DNA of 64,000 nt, taken from positions 74,403,014 to 74,467,013 of the forward strand of contig NC_080570.1 of the NCBI RefSeq assembly GCF_030247185.1, given 5' to 3'. The translations under genes were made by a program, and so were the position numbers. Each line of letters opens with the position of its first letter. Within the stretch, counting starts at the first letter, position 1. Shown piece after piece: positions 10,658-23,740 of this stretch. The notes below the pieces were generated by a model that worked only from the letters and a program-made list of their open reading frames with translations, was not told where the DNA came from and ran no database searches. Origin of the DNA: Malaya genurostris. Taxonomy: Eukaryota > Arthropoda > Insecta > Diptera > Culicidae.

Positions 10658-11320
10658 TCAATTAAACTTTATTTTCGGACGAGTGATCTCAGGAGTGTTG
10701 AAGCGGTTAGCTAAGTTTTTTGAACTTGTGCTAAGGTGTCGAGTAAAAAAGACAATATTGTAGAAATAATTTTTGTACGAATATCAATAGTTTTAAAAGT
10801 AAACATACGCGTGTAAATGAACAATTCAAAGTTTGTTATGTTCAACTTATTTCAAATAACTTCAATGAAAAGTTAGTAGAATCCCATAAAATTAGCATCT
10901 GTGATAGTGATAAGAACTGAATTTATACGAAACAATAATTCAATCTGTTTAGAATAGATAACAATTAGACTACGCACTTATCTGTGAACTGATTCCTTTT
11001 ATCTGGTCATGGGATATTAAACTGCATGTAGTCAGCGCAAACGTCGTTGTATCTAATGAGTCAATAGATGCGAATTTCATCGAAACTTCGGATTTTCCAT
11101 TATTACTAGTGTTATTCCTTCTCATTAATGTTATTATTGGAAGGTAGTTTGTGTCAGCACACGGTAGTCCCAATTATAATAAAAAATGTGGTTTTTCGTG
11201 CTTGGGATGTAGTACTAACAGCTTTATTGTCTTCAGAAGATTTTATTTTTGAGCTGTCCGCTTTTCTCGATATAATCAAAGTAGTCAATAATCTATATAG
11301 AAGTGAGTTAGATTGATTAT
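10658..11320. other. Gene-free stretch
   Basis: AT-rich and without recognisable features up to the foldback element. Short frames near 10970-11316 show nothing specific. Confidence 0.4.
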
Positions 11321-11653
11321 CGATTTCTTCGCGTTTCGCCTTCGGCTCATCAGTGCTTAAAGCAGTTCAAATTGAACCGCCATCTCCACCCAACAGTTCA
11401 ATTTGAACCGCTAAGCAGACGCAAAGTCCACAGTATTTATGTGACCTTTCAGGCCAGTAGTCGGTCGCCACACGTTATCGTTCGAGACGTCAGATAGGAT
11501 ATTGCACCTAGTGTCATATCCTTAAAGGGTCACATAAATAGTGTGGACTTTGCGTCTGCTTAGCGGTTCAAATTGAACTGTTAGGTGGAGATGGCGGTTC
11601 AATTTGAACTGCTTTAAGCACTGATGAGCCGAAGGCGAAACGCGAAGAAATCG
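11321..11653. mobile_element. Foldback (long inverted repeat) element, 333 bp
   Basis: Two arms of about 128-130 bp (11321-11448 and 11524-11653) are near-perfect inverse copies around a loop of about 75 bp. The left arm begins CGATTTCTTCGCGTTTCGCC and the right arm ends with its inverse. Each arm contains two inverted copies of a ttcaaattgaac-type motif, and the inner part carries gcgtctgcttagcggttc. A related right end (gtctgcttagcgg ... gatgagcccaaggcgaaacg) recurs at 63037-63130. It has no coding capacity. It fits a foldback MITE. No target duplication is clear. Confidence 0.85.
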
Positions 11654-11659
11654 AAACTA

Positions 11660-13940
11660 AATATGTACCTTACGTACAAACCAAAAACCCCTAAATGTTT
11701 AGATTATTTTGTTGCATCCATTGTAAGGCAGAGAATTGAGCAATGTTGTAGACCATGTTATAACAAGAAAACATACCGAAGATAGGACTTTTCTAAATGT
11801 ACGTAATGGTGTCGAGATATGAAGCATAAGTTATTGTAGTGACAAAAATAAACAACAACTCGTACGAAGGAAGTATAAGAATCAAAGCATAGTGAACCAT
11901 TTTATGCGGGCAAGGATGTCATTGTACGGGAACACACCGTGCGGATATCAGCCAGAGTTACAAATTGTCAGTCATGTCAAATGACCTTGACAGACTGACT
12001 AAGATCATCGTTCCCTGTTGAAGTAAAAAAATTCCATGAGAGTACTAACATAGACATAAATTGATAAAGTTCATTGTTCTTTGCAGAAAGTCATCGGACT
12101 TCGGAGTTCATTGGTGTAAATGAATTTAATTCAATGTTTATGGGAAGACTGGCAGCACTGGAAGCGTGATGCGGTGCTCAACTAATATTCTGAAGAAAAA
12201 ATATCAAATTTATAGGTGTATCATTTAACATATAGTTTAACAAGTGTTCGATTTAATTTTTTGAGTTATAGTGCGGCTGTGTTTAGTGAAAATCCTGTTC
12301 AAAATATTGGAGAACTATTGGAGATAGGAAGATTTATTTTGCGTCACAGAATGATGGAAGCTATTTAACGGATCTATACGAAAGGGAGTATTTTTCTTTG
12401 AATATCAATCTTAGTCTTATCTCTACAATTTTTAAATATTTGTATATTTCTTAGTGAAACCCATCTATAAGTGTTTCTCATCATTATCCGATGAGCAGTG
12501 TACATAGTTTTACATATCAATTTGACTATCATCCTCGGTTTCTGGAATATGTGAGGTCAATCAATAAGATTAAAAATAATGAAATGAATCTTGTCTCTCA
12601 GTTTCACCCAAACTTGCTCTATATTGTCATTTGCATCGTCGGATGAATGCATTGTACTGAGATAATTTTGATTTTTTTTCCTTACGTCTGAAATTTGTAG
12701 CAACATCGGATCAATATCAAAACGAGGCTCGGAAAATCGACTAGATCTGTTCGTTACAATTTTTCACATTAGTATTTTGTGGTCCGTTAATATCAGTCTC
12801 GGACAACACAGATGCAAGAAGGATGAGTTATTAAATTATCTAACTGACTGTTACTCTTTTCTTAACAGAAATCGGAAAATCGATTCAACAAGGTACCAAG
12901 AGTTGCGAAGAAAGTATCATTGCTTCGGTTCGGAGCATTTAAATTAATAATATGTAATACTAAAGTTGTCGTTTTGATCTGTAAAATTAGAAATTTCCCT
13001 GACCATATTCCTCATCGGAAATGTATACATTATTCATTTCTGAAGCATGCGAAAGCAAATAATGTTTATAAAACTTCAGATTGTTCCGAATTTCAGTCAC
13101 CACTTGTTCTCTCAGTAAAAAACTATAAGTCTTATGAAGTTGATGAGCTGAGGTGAAACCAAATATTTGATGAACCAGAGCATTGAAAATACAGTCTCCG
13201 TCTCCTGGAACTTCTTCCAGCCAGTACTGGTTACATCTACTACTTTATCCATAATGAATATAAAACACACTGATTATTATTAAATTTTACGAAGTTATAA
13301 TGAAAGAGCAATAGATCGGACTATTTGAATGGCTAGTAAACAAAATATCACCTCCAGAGAAGCCAGGTAAACAAAAACAAATTTCGTATCGTATGAATTC
13401 AGACAGGGGTGCAAAGGACTGTAGAAATGTATGCAGGCTTTAATTAACGGATTTTTATTTGATATGAAACACAAAAATGGTTTTGCGGAAAAAAAGAGGG
13501 AAGAAAACGCCACGCTATTTCAAATGTCTGTGAATTTTATCAGAAGTCTCGCAAAAATGAAATCTGCAAGTTCGCTGGCAACATTCAGATATATTCATAA
13601 AAATGTAAAACTTATGATGTCAATTTTCGGTTCATTATCTTTATGTTGTCAATTCTCTGTCAGCCGGTGGGTAAACACTTGAGGCAGAGGGTTCAATGTG
13701 ATATCCGGATAGAAAATTGGAGTTACGAGATTTAAAAGGAATACATTCCTGAAGTAACGCATTTTCGGACCATGATTAATTTTCATGAGAAAAGACTTTT
13801 TGCTCATGGTTTCATGAGAAGTTAAAATGATTGCTTTCATGATTTTCTAATCATGACAGCAGTAACGGATTTCTTTCCGTGCATGAAAACTGAAACACCG
13901 TAGAATATTCATGCATAAAACACATGCGAACTTACAAAAA
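11660..13940. other. Gene-free stretch
   Basis: Mostly AT-rich sequence with no recognised gene. At 11675-11695 is acgtacaaaccaaaaacccc with taaatg, a phrase that recurs beside the related inverted repeat at 62.6 and 63.2 kb, so the foldback family may extend slightly past its arm. The rest shows nothing I can name. Confidence 0.4.
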
Positions 13941-13944
13941 AAGT

Positions 13945-13985
13945 TATCATCTCACTGCTAGGTGGATTAAGCACGTTTTTTTTTA
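13945..13985 (+). repeat. Family Y right end
   Basis: atcatctcactgctaggtgg followed by attaag matches the family Y end at 9533-9560, 29265-29295 and 58500-58530. A poly(T)/(A) rich stretch follows. The body of the copy upstream is not recognisable. Confidence 0.55.
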
Positions 13986-14059
13986 ATTTAATAAAAAAAA
14001 TTTTTTTTTGTTATTTCAAGTCAATTTTAAGTCCGTCATTTTGTTCTGTGAAACCTTCC

Positions 14060-17000
14060 CAAAGCAACAAAAAACATAAAGGAAAACGTTGGGGTCTGGT
14101 ATTTTACATATAGAAAGAGAGTGAAAAATTTAAAAAAAATGGTAAAGTAGTTTTTGCTTTCGAGAAAAACGCGTTTAAAGTTTAAATTCAAAGGAAACAA
14201 TTTATTTTTCGTGCGTAAGTGTTCAAGGGTTCAAGGCTTTCGAGAAATCATATATTGTCTTTGTATTTGGTCATGATAAACATTCAACGAATGTTTTGTC
14301 AAATTTTCAGGTCAATCGAAGCTTGGGCGCACACTCGGCCAATCTCATGCCTATTGAGGAAAGGTATTTCAAAGATATTACAACATTCGGCGGATATTTT
14401 TACAAAGTGGGCCTAAATATAATCAATCCTAAAGTGGGCCAAAATACCACTATTACCCTAGTTCTTTCATGAGAATAAATAAAAAATAAATATAATATTA
14501 CTATATTACTGTGAAAAGTATTCATCACTCTTGAATTTGTATTTTCTTGTTTTTCATCCGGAAAATCATTGCCGTTCGCTCCGGTTTACTATACTAAATG
14601 CATCGGCATTGTTTGGTTAAAATTCCTGCATGCAAATCATAAATATATACTCATGAGATTCAACTCATGACCTAACCATCCTACTTTGCTTAGTTCCCCT
14701 GGAGTCAACCTGTAGATTTCGTTGAGAGAGGTTTGGGTCTGTTTCATAAAAAAATCATATGTCATTAACGACCACTACGTCTTACCGGCAAATGTTGTTC
14801 GGAAAGATTTATATTCCTCAGCAGAACAGAACGGTGCATTCCATCAGTTCCGAATCGACTCTGTTTATCCGAACTTCACGGAAGGCGATGGGCAAAGTGA
14901 AATAAACACAATATACCGAACACATTAAGATAAGATTGATTAACAAATCGTGTTTGTGTTTATAGTATGTGAATGACGCTTGGTCCACCTAAAGTTGACG
15001 ATCGTTCAAAGCATGGCAGCAGTTGCCGGCCGTAAGAAAAAAACTCCGAAGACCATCGATGACTGTTCATGACGATGATCGTTACGACGGCTGTTCTCTG
15101 CTTACTTTTTGGTCTGAAACAGTGCAGTGCTGTGCGGAAAGTGTTTGAATTTTCAGATACTGTAGTTTAGGACAGGTTTTTAGGATGATGACAAAGAACA
15201 CCATGCTCAAAGCAGAAATGGAAAAGAGGTAGGTTCGTGCGATCAAAAACAGTTGATATAATTCCAATTAATTTAATAGTGTAATAAATTAGATAGCTGC
15301 TTACATATTTCATCTCTCTGTGTGCTGGCGGCAAGGAGACCGCCAGGTAGACAAGTATTGCAGATTTCGCGTTTACAGAGAAATATTCTGAGCCGTTGCA
15401 TTTGATTTGAGCCTGTACCCGTGGCGCCCAGTTTGTGCTTCGTTGCGGAGGATTCTGGGCGCATTACCGCTTGGCCGAGTTTGTTGGTGCGCTTGCATTT
15501 TAAAAGGATATTTAATGCTTTGCGTACAGATGCATTCCGCTATCGTCATTTTTATGAGCACTGAAGATTGCTATCACATAGTGTTTAAGGGAAAAGATAG
15601 CATGGTTGTAGCGATGTGCATCACTATGCTTTGCTTCGGAGGTAAGGTTGATAAATGGATTTTGATCATCGTTCTCGGGTGTTTGAGAAGATTGAACTTG
15701 AAGTGCAAATTTCGGCGCCGTTCAATTTGTATTTTTTCTTTGATGCATTTCATTTGCTTTAATAACAGTTTGTGCCACACAAAATGAATGGTCTTTGTTT
15801 GATTGGAAGTTGTATCTTCTACATAAACTACCCTCTTCAGACATGAATATTTTCGAACAAGCATATTGAAGAGCAGAGACTACATTATGCTCCTGCTTCG
15901 TATGTGCCAAAAAAACGTAAGGTAATACGCAGCGTGCAGTGTGAAATTATTGCTACCGTTGAGAATGTAATTGTTTTACGGTGCATAAGAACGTCAAGGA
16001 TTACTACTTACACCATCGTCTCATGTTAAATGGTTTTACGACAAGGGCAATATTTCGTGTGATTTATGCCGTAACATGCGAACAGGCTCGAGGTTTAGCA
16101 CTTTCTGACTAAATGTCGCAAGGTCATTGTGTCCATTAACTCGACACCGACAGTGAGCTGACTGGTTTGTTGCACGTCTTGGTAGTCTTTCAATTCAGAG
16201 TGTGTTGAATCTGTTATGTTTTATGGTGCATGTGTAAACTTTGACACTCTATACTACTATGTAGCAAATTGGGACAAAGAAATTAAGGACAATGTATAAT
16301 TTTGGCTTCAGTGAAGGAATGGTAATTTAACTTTCGATTCGGGATGAGTGTATTTTATCATTGTTAGTTAGTTTAATGCCAAGCATCGCGGACGTATTTT
16401 GATACTAAAAGTAGCTATTGCACTGTTTGCAGGTATAGTGTTCAGCTTATGGACATAGTCAATTGATAAATGATTTAGTGCTTTTATAATATATTTACAC
16501 ATTGATTTGAAAAATTTCATTGATGAGTCAAAATATGATCAAATTTTCTTCCCGCAAAAAAAAATCAAAAACGCGATGATGACTCGTAGTTAAGGAAAAT
16601 TAAAATAATATTAATAATATTAACTGTTTGCATCTTTTGGCATCTGATGCCCAGTACAACGGAATCGGAAGTTGGTCTCCGTAATTCTTTATATTTCTTA
16701 ACTAAATTACTAAAATTTTATAACTAATATACTACAATGTGAAATGTGCTATACTTTACCACTTTCGAATATTGGTTATTACTGGAATAGTAGGGAAAAT
16801 GTTCGTGATTTTTACTTGGTTGCTTTTTATTTGCTCTAACCTCTCCGTTTCTTTTATAAAAATGCTTTATATATTGCAAAGTTCAATGATCTGTAGTAAT
16901 AATTTTTGTGTCCCCCCAATATTTCATGGAACTTACCGCCCCTGTGTGTATGTGTGATCTTTCGGTCACTACTTGGGGTGTTTCAAACCCGGAAGCTGGT

Positions 17001-17410
17001 ATAGCGAAGTTAATTGATTATCAACACACACGACCAACAAATTGAGAAAAAATTGAAATCAGTTTTTCAGATTTCTTCGATGCCATGTATAGGGCTGTAT
17101 AAAATTTAAAAAATTCATCACCTTTTTTCTGTAACCGATTGGTTCTGGATAAAATTCAACATTAATCAAGACGGTGCTTCCGCAAGATCCCGATATAATC
17201 GAAGTATGGTTGTGAGGATGGTAAAAAATAGTCTTAAGAAAAAAATGAATAAAAAAATAGTCTTAAGAAAATTTATTCCTTTTTGTCATATTATTTAGGA
17301 GTAGTATAAAAATAAATAAATAAATAAAAAATTGGAAACAATTGTATTGGATTGGTATAAAAAGTATTGGTCATCGCATGAAAGTTTTATACATATAAAT
17401 TGTTCTGAAT
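14060..17410. other. Gene-free stretch of about 3.3 kb
   Basis: I find no gene, RNA or recognisable repeat here. Several short overlapping frames on both strands (for example 14722-14928 and 15407-15864) lack family motifs and overlap each other, as expected by chance. Composition is moderately AT-rich. If a host intron lies anywhere in the window, this stretch would fit. Confidence 0.4.
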
Positions 17411-17415
17411 AACTT

Positions 17416-18789
17416 ACTTACCTAACAGCTATAGGCCTGGGGTGTCCTTTGCTGTATCAAGCATACGTCTCCACATAACTCGGTCCATGGCTGCTTTCGC
17501 CAGCCACTCAAGGCACACGAACTAGTCAACCACCTCGATATCGTCACCGTCTATCAATATTCGTGGTGGGAGGCGTAGTGTTTCTTCTCTAGAGCCTCTT
17601 CCTCTCATGTATTTGGTTTTCGACGCATTTATGGCCAGTCCGACACCCTTAGCTTCAGCTTTCAGTCCGATGTAGCTTTCCGTCATTTTCTCAAGGTTAC
17701 GTGTCACAATATCAATATCGTCAGCGAAGCCAAAAAGTTGTACGGACTTTCGGAAGATCGTGCCACTCGTGGCGATCCTCGCTCTTCGAATCACACCTTC
17801 CATGGCAATATTGAACAAGATACAAGAAAGTCCATCACCTTGACGAAGCCCTCTTCGAGATTCGAAGGGACTCGAGAGCGTCCCAGATACTCGGACGTAA
17901 CACATCACTCTATCCATCGTTGCTTTGGCCAATCGCTTCAGTTTAAACCGTATTCGTGCATTATCTGCCATAGCTGTTCTCGATCGATTGTGTCGTATGC
18001 CGCTTTGAAGTCAATGAATAGGTGATGCGTGGGCACGTTGTATTCACGACACTTCTGGAGTACTTGTCTTATCGCGAATATGTGATCCGTAGTGGCGCGG
18101 GCTCCAGTAAATCCCGCTTGGTACGGCCCTACGAATTCCTTAGCTATTGGTGATAGGACGGCAAAGGATTTGGGAGAGTACCTTGTATGCGGCGTTCAGC
18201 AATGTGATTGCGCGGTAATTGCAACAGTCTAGCTTATGGCCCTTTTTGTCGACGGGACATACAACTCCATCCATCCATTCCGGCGGTAGCGCTCTAGCCA
18301 GTGCCTCTTCTCCATGTTTGAGCAGCTCGTCTGGCAACTGGTCATTGCCGCGGCTTTGTTGTTCCTCAGCTTGCCGATCTCCTCACTTATCTCCGACAGC
18401 TCAGGGGCTGGGAATCTGTCGTCGGCTGAGCGTGCACCCAGATTGATTTCTGTACCGTTCTCTGTATCTTGTGCTTTGCCATTCAGATGCTCGTTATAGT
18501 ACTGCTCCACCTATCGATCACCTCACGTTCATTCGTGAGAAAGTTACCACTGGTATCTCTGCATATTTCGGCCTGTGGCGTGAAGCCTCTACGCGGTTCA
18601 CCTTCTCATAGAATTTCCGTGTATCATTTGCGCGGTACAGCTGTTCCATCGATTCGCGATCTTGGTTTTCCTGGTGGCGCTTTTTCCTCCGTAAAACCGT
18701 GTTCTGTCTGCCTGTCTGTATCGTTCCTCGTTCGCTCTAGTCCGGTGTTGCAGCATCCTTCTGAATTGTTCTGAATAAAAAAATCTCAA
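17416..18789 (-). pseudogene. RTE-like LINE relic (reverse transcriptase, frameshifted, 5'-truncated)
   Basis: Read right to left, successive frames give pieces of one RT polyprotein: an N-terminal linker (QHRTRANEERYRQADRTRFY), EYYNEHLNGKAQDTENGTEI-type sequence, KLRNNKAA, WMDGVVCPVDKKGHKLDCCN followed by YRAITLLNAAYKVLS, then FVGPYQAGFTGARATT, and a 149-codon frame (17522-17971) with RRGLRQGDGLSCILFNIAME and the catalytic FADD box (FGFADDIDIVTR). It lacks the endonuclease and has several frameshifts and a stop. It stops at IDGDDIEVVD, before the C-terminal domain. The element ends near 17416-17440 with a short GTAAG-type tail. The plus-strand relic at 23.9-27.9 kb is the same family. Confidence 0.85.
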
Positions 18790-19004
18790 AAAAAAAATTC
18801 AGAAATTAATTCCAATCATTTATTACTTAAAGTTTACTACTCTAAAACGTAGTAAAAATCCAGGCGTTTACATTTCTCGTCCCCTCAAGTAGTATGTAAC
18901 TTTATTCTTTTTTAAATTAAGCTGACAATAATTACCATCAATTAATGTGTTAGAAGGTATAGATAATTTCGTTAAATTCTTGTTTACATATATGATTTTT
19001 GTCT

Positions 19005-19160
19005 TTTTTTTTATAAAGATAGGCTAAGTCATCATTGTGAAAATCAATTTTTGAAGCAAGGCCCGGAGTGTGAAAAAAATATAAGGCACTATTGCTTTAT
19101 GAATTTGTATATAGATCTGACTTCCGCTTCCGCAACTACACGATAAAGAGTAAAACACTG
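19005..19160 (+). repeat. Family Y fragment (5' part)
   Basis: tcatcattgtgaaaatcaat, then gaagcaaggcccggag and gatctgacttccgcttccg correspond in order to the start and middle of the copy at 9020-9310. The ends are missing. Confidence 0.5.
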
Positions 19161-19260
19161 CTAATTCATCAGTTTGCTTTGATGGAAGAAGATGTAAGGA
19201 TGAGCTAATATCTCAAAAGTAGTAAATAAATTCCTCTAGTTCAAAGGTCCTCTAATGGTT

Positions 19261-19375
19261 AGTCGCCACTCACAAGTCCCTATCTCATACCTTCATGTGT
19301 GTCTTATGATGACCGGCGTTGATTGGGTGCTACTACCTTCCACGATAGTAGCAGAATGAGAGGGTGCGAACGAGC
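19261..19375. repeat. Repeat W, copy 1
   Basis: Shares cacaagtccctatctcat, a ttatgatgac block, gggtgctac and agtagcagaatgagagggtg with cga in the same order as 45427-45541. Part of a dispersed element of unknown type. No ends are identified. Confidence 0.65.
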
Positions 19376-20174
19376 AAGGGAGCGACAGCACTACCGTAGG
19401 CAGAATTAATTACCTGTCGCCAGTGATGGCAGAGTGATACACCAGGGCGTAAGTTTCAATTGTGCACTGCGGATCAGAGCTTAAAATTGTCACGCATTCT
19501 TAATGAAACAATCCAATCCAAATATTTTACTGCCTCATTCGTAAACGACCGACACCAGAACAAACGAATAGAGGCGAAGCATTTTCGTTTCTCATTGAAA
19601 AAATGAGAGAGAATAATTGCCAACGTCACTCTTTCCTCTATGACAAGACGAAACCAAACTAACGTCTTCAGGGAGCATCAGCAGAATTTCAATTCTCATT
19701 CTTTCATAGATGTATTGGAAATCTGTGATGCTTGGCTAAATAATAGTGACTAAAATATGACAAATCGAAGTAATTACATCCCAGAACCTCTTTGGAAACC
19801 AAAACTACTACAAATTCGAGCACCAGCAGGTAAAAGTTATTGTTAAACCTTTTTCTGTCATTTTCGATTCTCACAGCTTCGGTTGAATATCGACACTGCA
19901 TACTATGTTTTTTTTTACTGAAAACTGCAAATGACTGAAAGGGCAAATGAAAGGAAAAAAAAAAACAATTTTGAAACTACTCTCCCGCTTATATCATTGA
20001 CTGGACATGGGTGTCGTTCTCATAGTTTGCAAGCGAAGCTGAGAGTGACAGTATTTTATCGTCATTTTCGTCTATTTTGAGTCAATGAAAATGACTTTTA
20101 TTAGCTCTGCTGCGGATACATTTGGTGTGCTCCACACAAAGAGGAAAGCGCACTTCTTCTCAGTGTCCTTTAAC

Positions 20175-20355
20175 GGCTATCCGCATTAGGCCGATCCGAC
20201 CGATCCGAGCTCTCCGGCGTTTACTTTTTCTCTGCCTCGGCTATGGCTGAGCTGTACATGCACACAGCTGTATGTACAGCTCAGCCATAGCCGAAGCAGA
20301 AAAAAGTGAACGCCGGAGAGCTCGGATCGGTCGGATCGGCCTAATGCGGACAGCC
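20175..20355. repeat. 181-bp near-perfect palindrome
   Basis: Arms of about 85 bp (20175-20259 and 20272-20355) are inverse copies with few mismatches around a 12-base loop (gcacacagctgt). The outer ends read ggctatccgcattaggcc and ggcctaatgcggacagcc. The arms are much more GC-rich (gccgatccgaccgatccg, ctctccggcg) than the surroundings. Transcription would give a long hairpin. No TSD was identified. Confidence 0.92.
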
Positions 20356-20559
20356 TTTTAGACAGACTTTGAGTGAGTGCTTGTGTTGAAAGAAGCTGGT
20401 GGGAGAGAATCACATTCTCTTCTCACGAATCGCTCTCACGTGCTCTCGCCTAAATACACCCAAGTGATCACTGGCGCGTGATGGTGAGCGAACACTTCTG
20501 TGAACTTCGATTAATAGAGAGTAGATCTGGCCTTGCTATAAAAAATTTGCAAGAAAAAA

Positions 20560-23500
20560 CGAAAATTCAACGATACATTGTTTTATTTTGGTGATTTTGC
20601 GTGCCCCATGTTACTTATACGCAAAGCATACACCAGAGTGCTCACCGGCGTGTACACCTCTGTGAAAGTATCTGCATCCACCTCAGAGAATTTATTAGCT
20701 CTCCTCTAGCACTTTGGTGCGACTCAGTGGACGAGGTAAAAGGAAAAAAAAGAACCCACTCATGATCAGTGGTGGTGAGGCATCGATTCCGAACACGCAA
20801 AACGTGTTCGCTCCTAACCAAAAAGCGAACCACCATCGCGAGTATAAATTTGCCGATACCATCGTTCGAGCAAGCATCGCCGAACCAAGAAGCGATGCTG
20901 ATGGTGAAAGAACCGATGCTTTAGTTTGTGAGCCAATCGTGTACTAGTATGTTCATGAACATCCGATTCGAGTACTATAGGCTGTTGCTTCGGATGAACC
21001 GAACTTTGTGAGCTGCGGCTGGACGTTTCAGTGTTTGGGTAGCTTAGCAGTGTATTGTAATTTTGTACATTCCCAGAGAGTGTAGGGTGGCTCAATATGA
21101 TAAATTGAAAATGTTTTAACATTTTCAAATTCGATATTGAAAAAATTGGTGAGTCAACAGCAATTAAAATGGAGTAATTTTGGGCATTTCCAACGAGCGT
21201 AGGGTGCCTGTATATGGAAAATATAATTTTTTTTGACTAATCTAATTTCGATGCTATATTGATTGGTGAATCAATAGTATTTCGAATTGGATAATTTTTT
21301 ACATTTTCAGCGAGCGTAGGGTGGCGCAATATGAAAATTTGTAAATATTTTGACTTTTACTAATATCATGTTTTATTAAATATTGAATTAAAAGCAATTA
21401 AAATTTAACAATTTTGGACATTTTCAGCGACCGTAGGGTGGTTCTATTTGAAAAATTGAATCTTAGACTAATTCGATGGTCTGTTGATTCTGGAAATAAT
21501 AGCAGTTCGAATTGGATAATTTTTTACATTTTTATCGGGCGTAGGGTGGCGCAATATGAAAATTTGTATATATTTTGACTTTTGCTGATTTCATTTTCCA
21601 TTTAATAATGAATCAAGAGCAATTAAAATTCGATCATTTTGGACATTTTCGACGACGGTAGGGTGGTGCTAATTGGAAAATTTTAAAATTTTTGACTAAT
21701 GTCGATTCAACGTTTTATTAATTGGTGAATCCATAGCAGTTCCAATAGTAAGTTCCAATAGGATTTCCAATTTTCAGCGAGCGTAGTGTGGTCCTATTTG
21801 AAAAATGTTAGTATTTGAATTTGCAGATCCGATGGTTTATTGATTGGTGAATGAACTAAATTCGAATAGGATAATTTTGGACATTTTCAGTGGGCGTAGA
21901 GTGGCTTAATAAAAAAATATGGAAATATTTTACCTTTTTCTAATTCAATGTTTAATTGATAGCAATTGTAATATTAGAATTTCAAGCATTTTGTTCGGTG
22001 GTAACGCAGCTTTATATGAGAAATTGTGAACTATTTTGCCAATTCGGATGCTTTATTGATTAATATATAAATAGTAGTGGTGGTGAAACATCGGATTTAA
22101 ACATGACAATCGTCGAAGGGCCTGTGATTTTGACTGTAATTTTTAACGCGCTACTGCTTTGCTCTTCAACTGAAATAGAATTTAGTTTTGATGTTGTAGG
22201 TTGCAGCTTTTGCATATTTTTGCTAGGAAAATATTTCTAAACAAATATGTACAAAGCATTGGTGTTCGGTTCCCGCTTTACCACTGGCATGGAATTGTAA
22301 ATAATTTAAAAAATACAATTTTCTATATTAAGCCATCTAGCGCTCGCTGAGAATATCCAAAATTAACAAACGTCGCTCGCTCGCGAAAAAACGTCCAAAA
22401 TCATCCAATTCTACCTACTACTGATTCGCTCATCAATTGAACATTAAAATAGCAAAAATCAAAATATTTTCAACTTTTTATATTAAACCCCCCTACCATC
22501 GCTGAAAATGTTCAATATCATCTTATTTGAACTGCTATTGATTCATCAATCAATAGAGCATCGAATTGACATTAGTTAAAAACTTCATAATTATACAGGT
22601 AGAACCATCCTATGGTCTCTGAATATTAAAAAAATGAGCAATTTGTAATTGTTATTAATTCACTATTAAATGAAACATTTTATCAGCAAAAGTCAGAATA
22701 TTTACAAGTTTTCATATTGCGCCATCCTACACTCACCGAAAATGCCCCAAAATTATTCAATTCGACCTGCTATTGATACAACAACCAACAAATCATCGAA
22801 TTGGTATTAGTCAAAAATTTTACAATTTTTCGAATAGAAAAACCCTACGGTGGCAGAGAATATCCAAAGATTTTTTAACTGTTTAATAAATCATCGAATT
22901 AGTAAAAAAAAAATCCGAATTTTTAAATTGCGCCAGCTCTCTGAAAATGTCTAAAATTATCCAAGTTGAACTGATACTGATTCAACAATCAATAGAACAT
23001 CAAATTTACCTACGCTTGTTGAAAATACCTATAATTACTCAATTTTCTTTGCTATTGACTCACCAGTTTATTAAACATCTAATTTGCAAGAGTAAAAAAA
23101 AATCCTTTTTCATATTGAGCCACTCTACGTTTGCTGAAAACGTCCAAATTATAGTCAAAAAGTTTACAAATTTCTGAAATTTGCAAAAGATCAAAAACTT
23201 ACTATTTTCCATATCGAGCAACCCTAAGCACACTGATAATGTCCAAAATAATGCCATTTCAATTGCTTTTGATCGTTTTATCAATCGAGCAAAAGAATTT
23301 TTTTGTGCTGATCACGTGTGCATTGATAATTTCAAAACCAGGATGCGAGACTTGAAATCAACAAACCATCGTATCGAACGCAGTTTACTCGGCCCTCGCC
23401 GATGGTCCGTCAACCGAACGGTTCGAAACAGATTGCTTCGTCGAACACCGAGCACAGAACACCTTCGCATTAACCGAGGGAATAGTTTTCGAACCTATCG

Positions 23501-23740
23501 CATGCTTACGCTCGGTGAACATTTTTGAGTAAATTTGCAGAAGCATCGGCGTTCGGTTCGCAATTTACCACCACTGCTCATGGTGCGTATACACTTTATA
23601 CAACATTGGTGTATAAATGTGAAAGAGAAGAGCTCTCGTTGAAATTGTCAGTGCGAGGGGAGAAATTCTACTTGCTCTTCGTCACACAGAGGCGATGGAC
23701 ATCTCTGCCTGGCGCAAGTGTCAGTTATGTGGAGTGACAG
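20560..23740. repeat. About 3-kb inverted pair of degenerate tandem arrays
   Basis: From about 21060 to 22060 a unit of roughly 110-120 bp recurs at least eight times. Each is marked by catttt(c)agcgagcgtagg then gtggcgcaatatgaaaattt, with aattttggacattttcagcg ahead (marks near 21078, 21194, 21310, 21428, 21540, 21655, 21780, 21895). From about 22320 to 23260 the same unit recurs in the opposite orientation (ttcatattgcgccatcctac near 22720, catattgagccactctacg near 23110, ccatatcgagcaaccctaag near 23212, and others). Outside and at the centre, agtggtggt and ccgaacaccgatgctt-type motifs recur in matching orientation (near 20770, 22073, inverted near 22265 and 23550). The whole is a large diverged foldback of tandem arrays. 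No protein is encoded. Confidence 0.85.

Larger units (their letters stand above)
18790..19990. other. Gene-free stretch with repeat fragments
   Basis: Holds a family Y fragment (19005-19160, recognisable by gcaaggcccggag and gatctgacttccg) and repeat W (19261-19375). The remainder, including 18790-19000 and 19380-19990, shows nothing recognisable. Confidence 0.45.

Noticed and set aside
15407..15864. Overlapping sense and antisense frames of 96-126 codons
   Set aside because: They overlap each other, lack motifs and are Cys/Phe-rich in a way that follows base composition.
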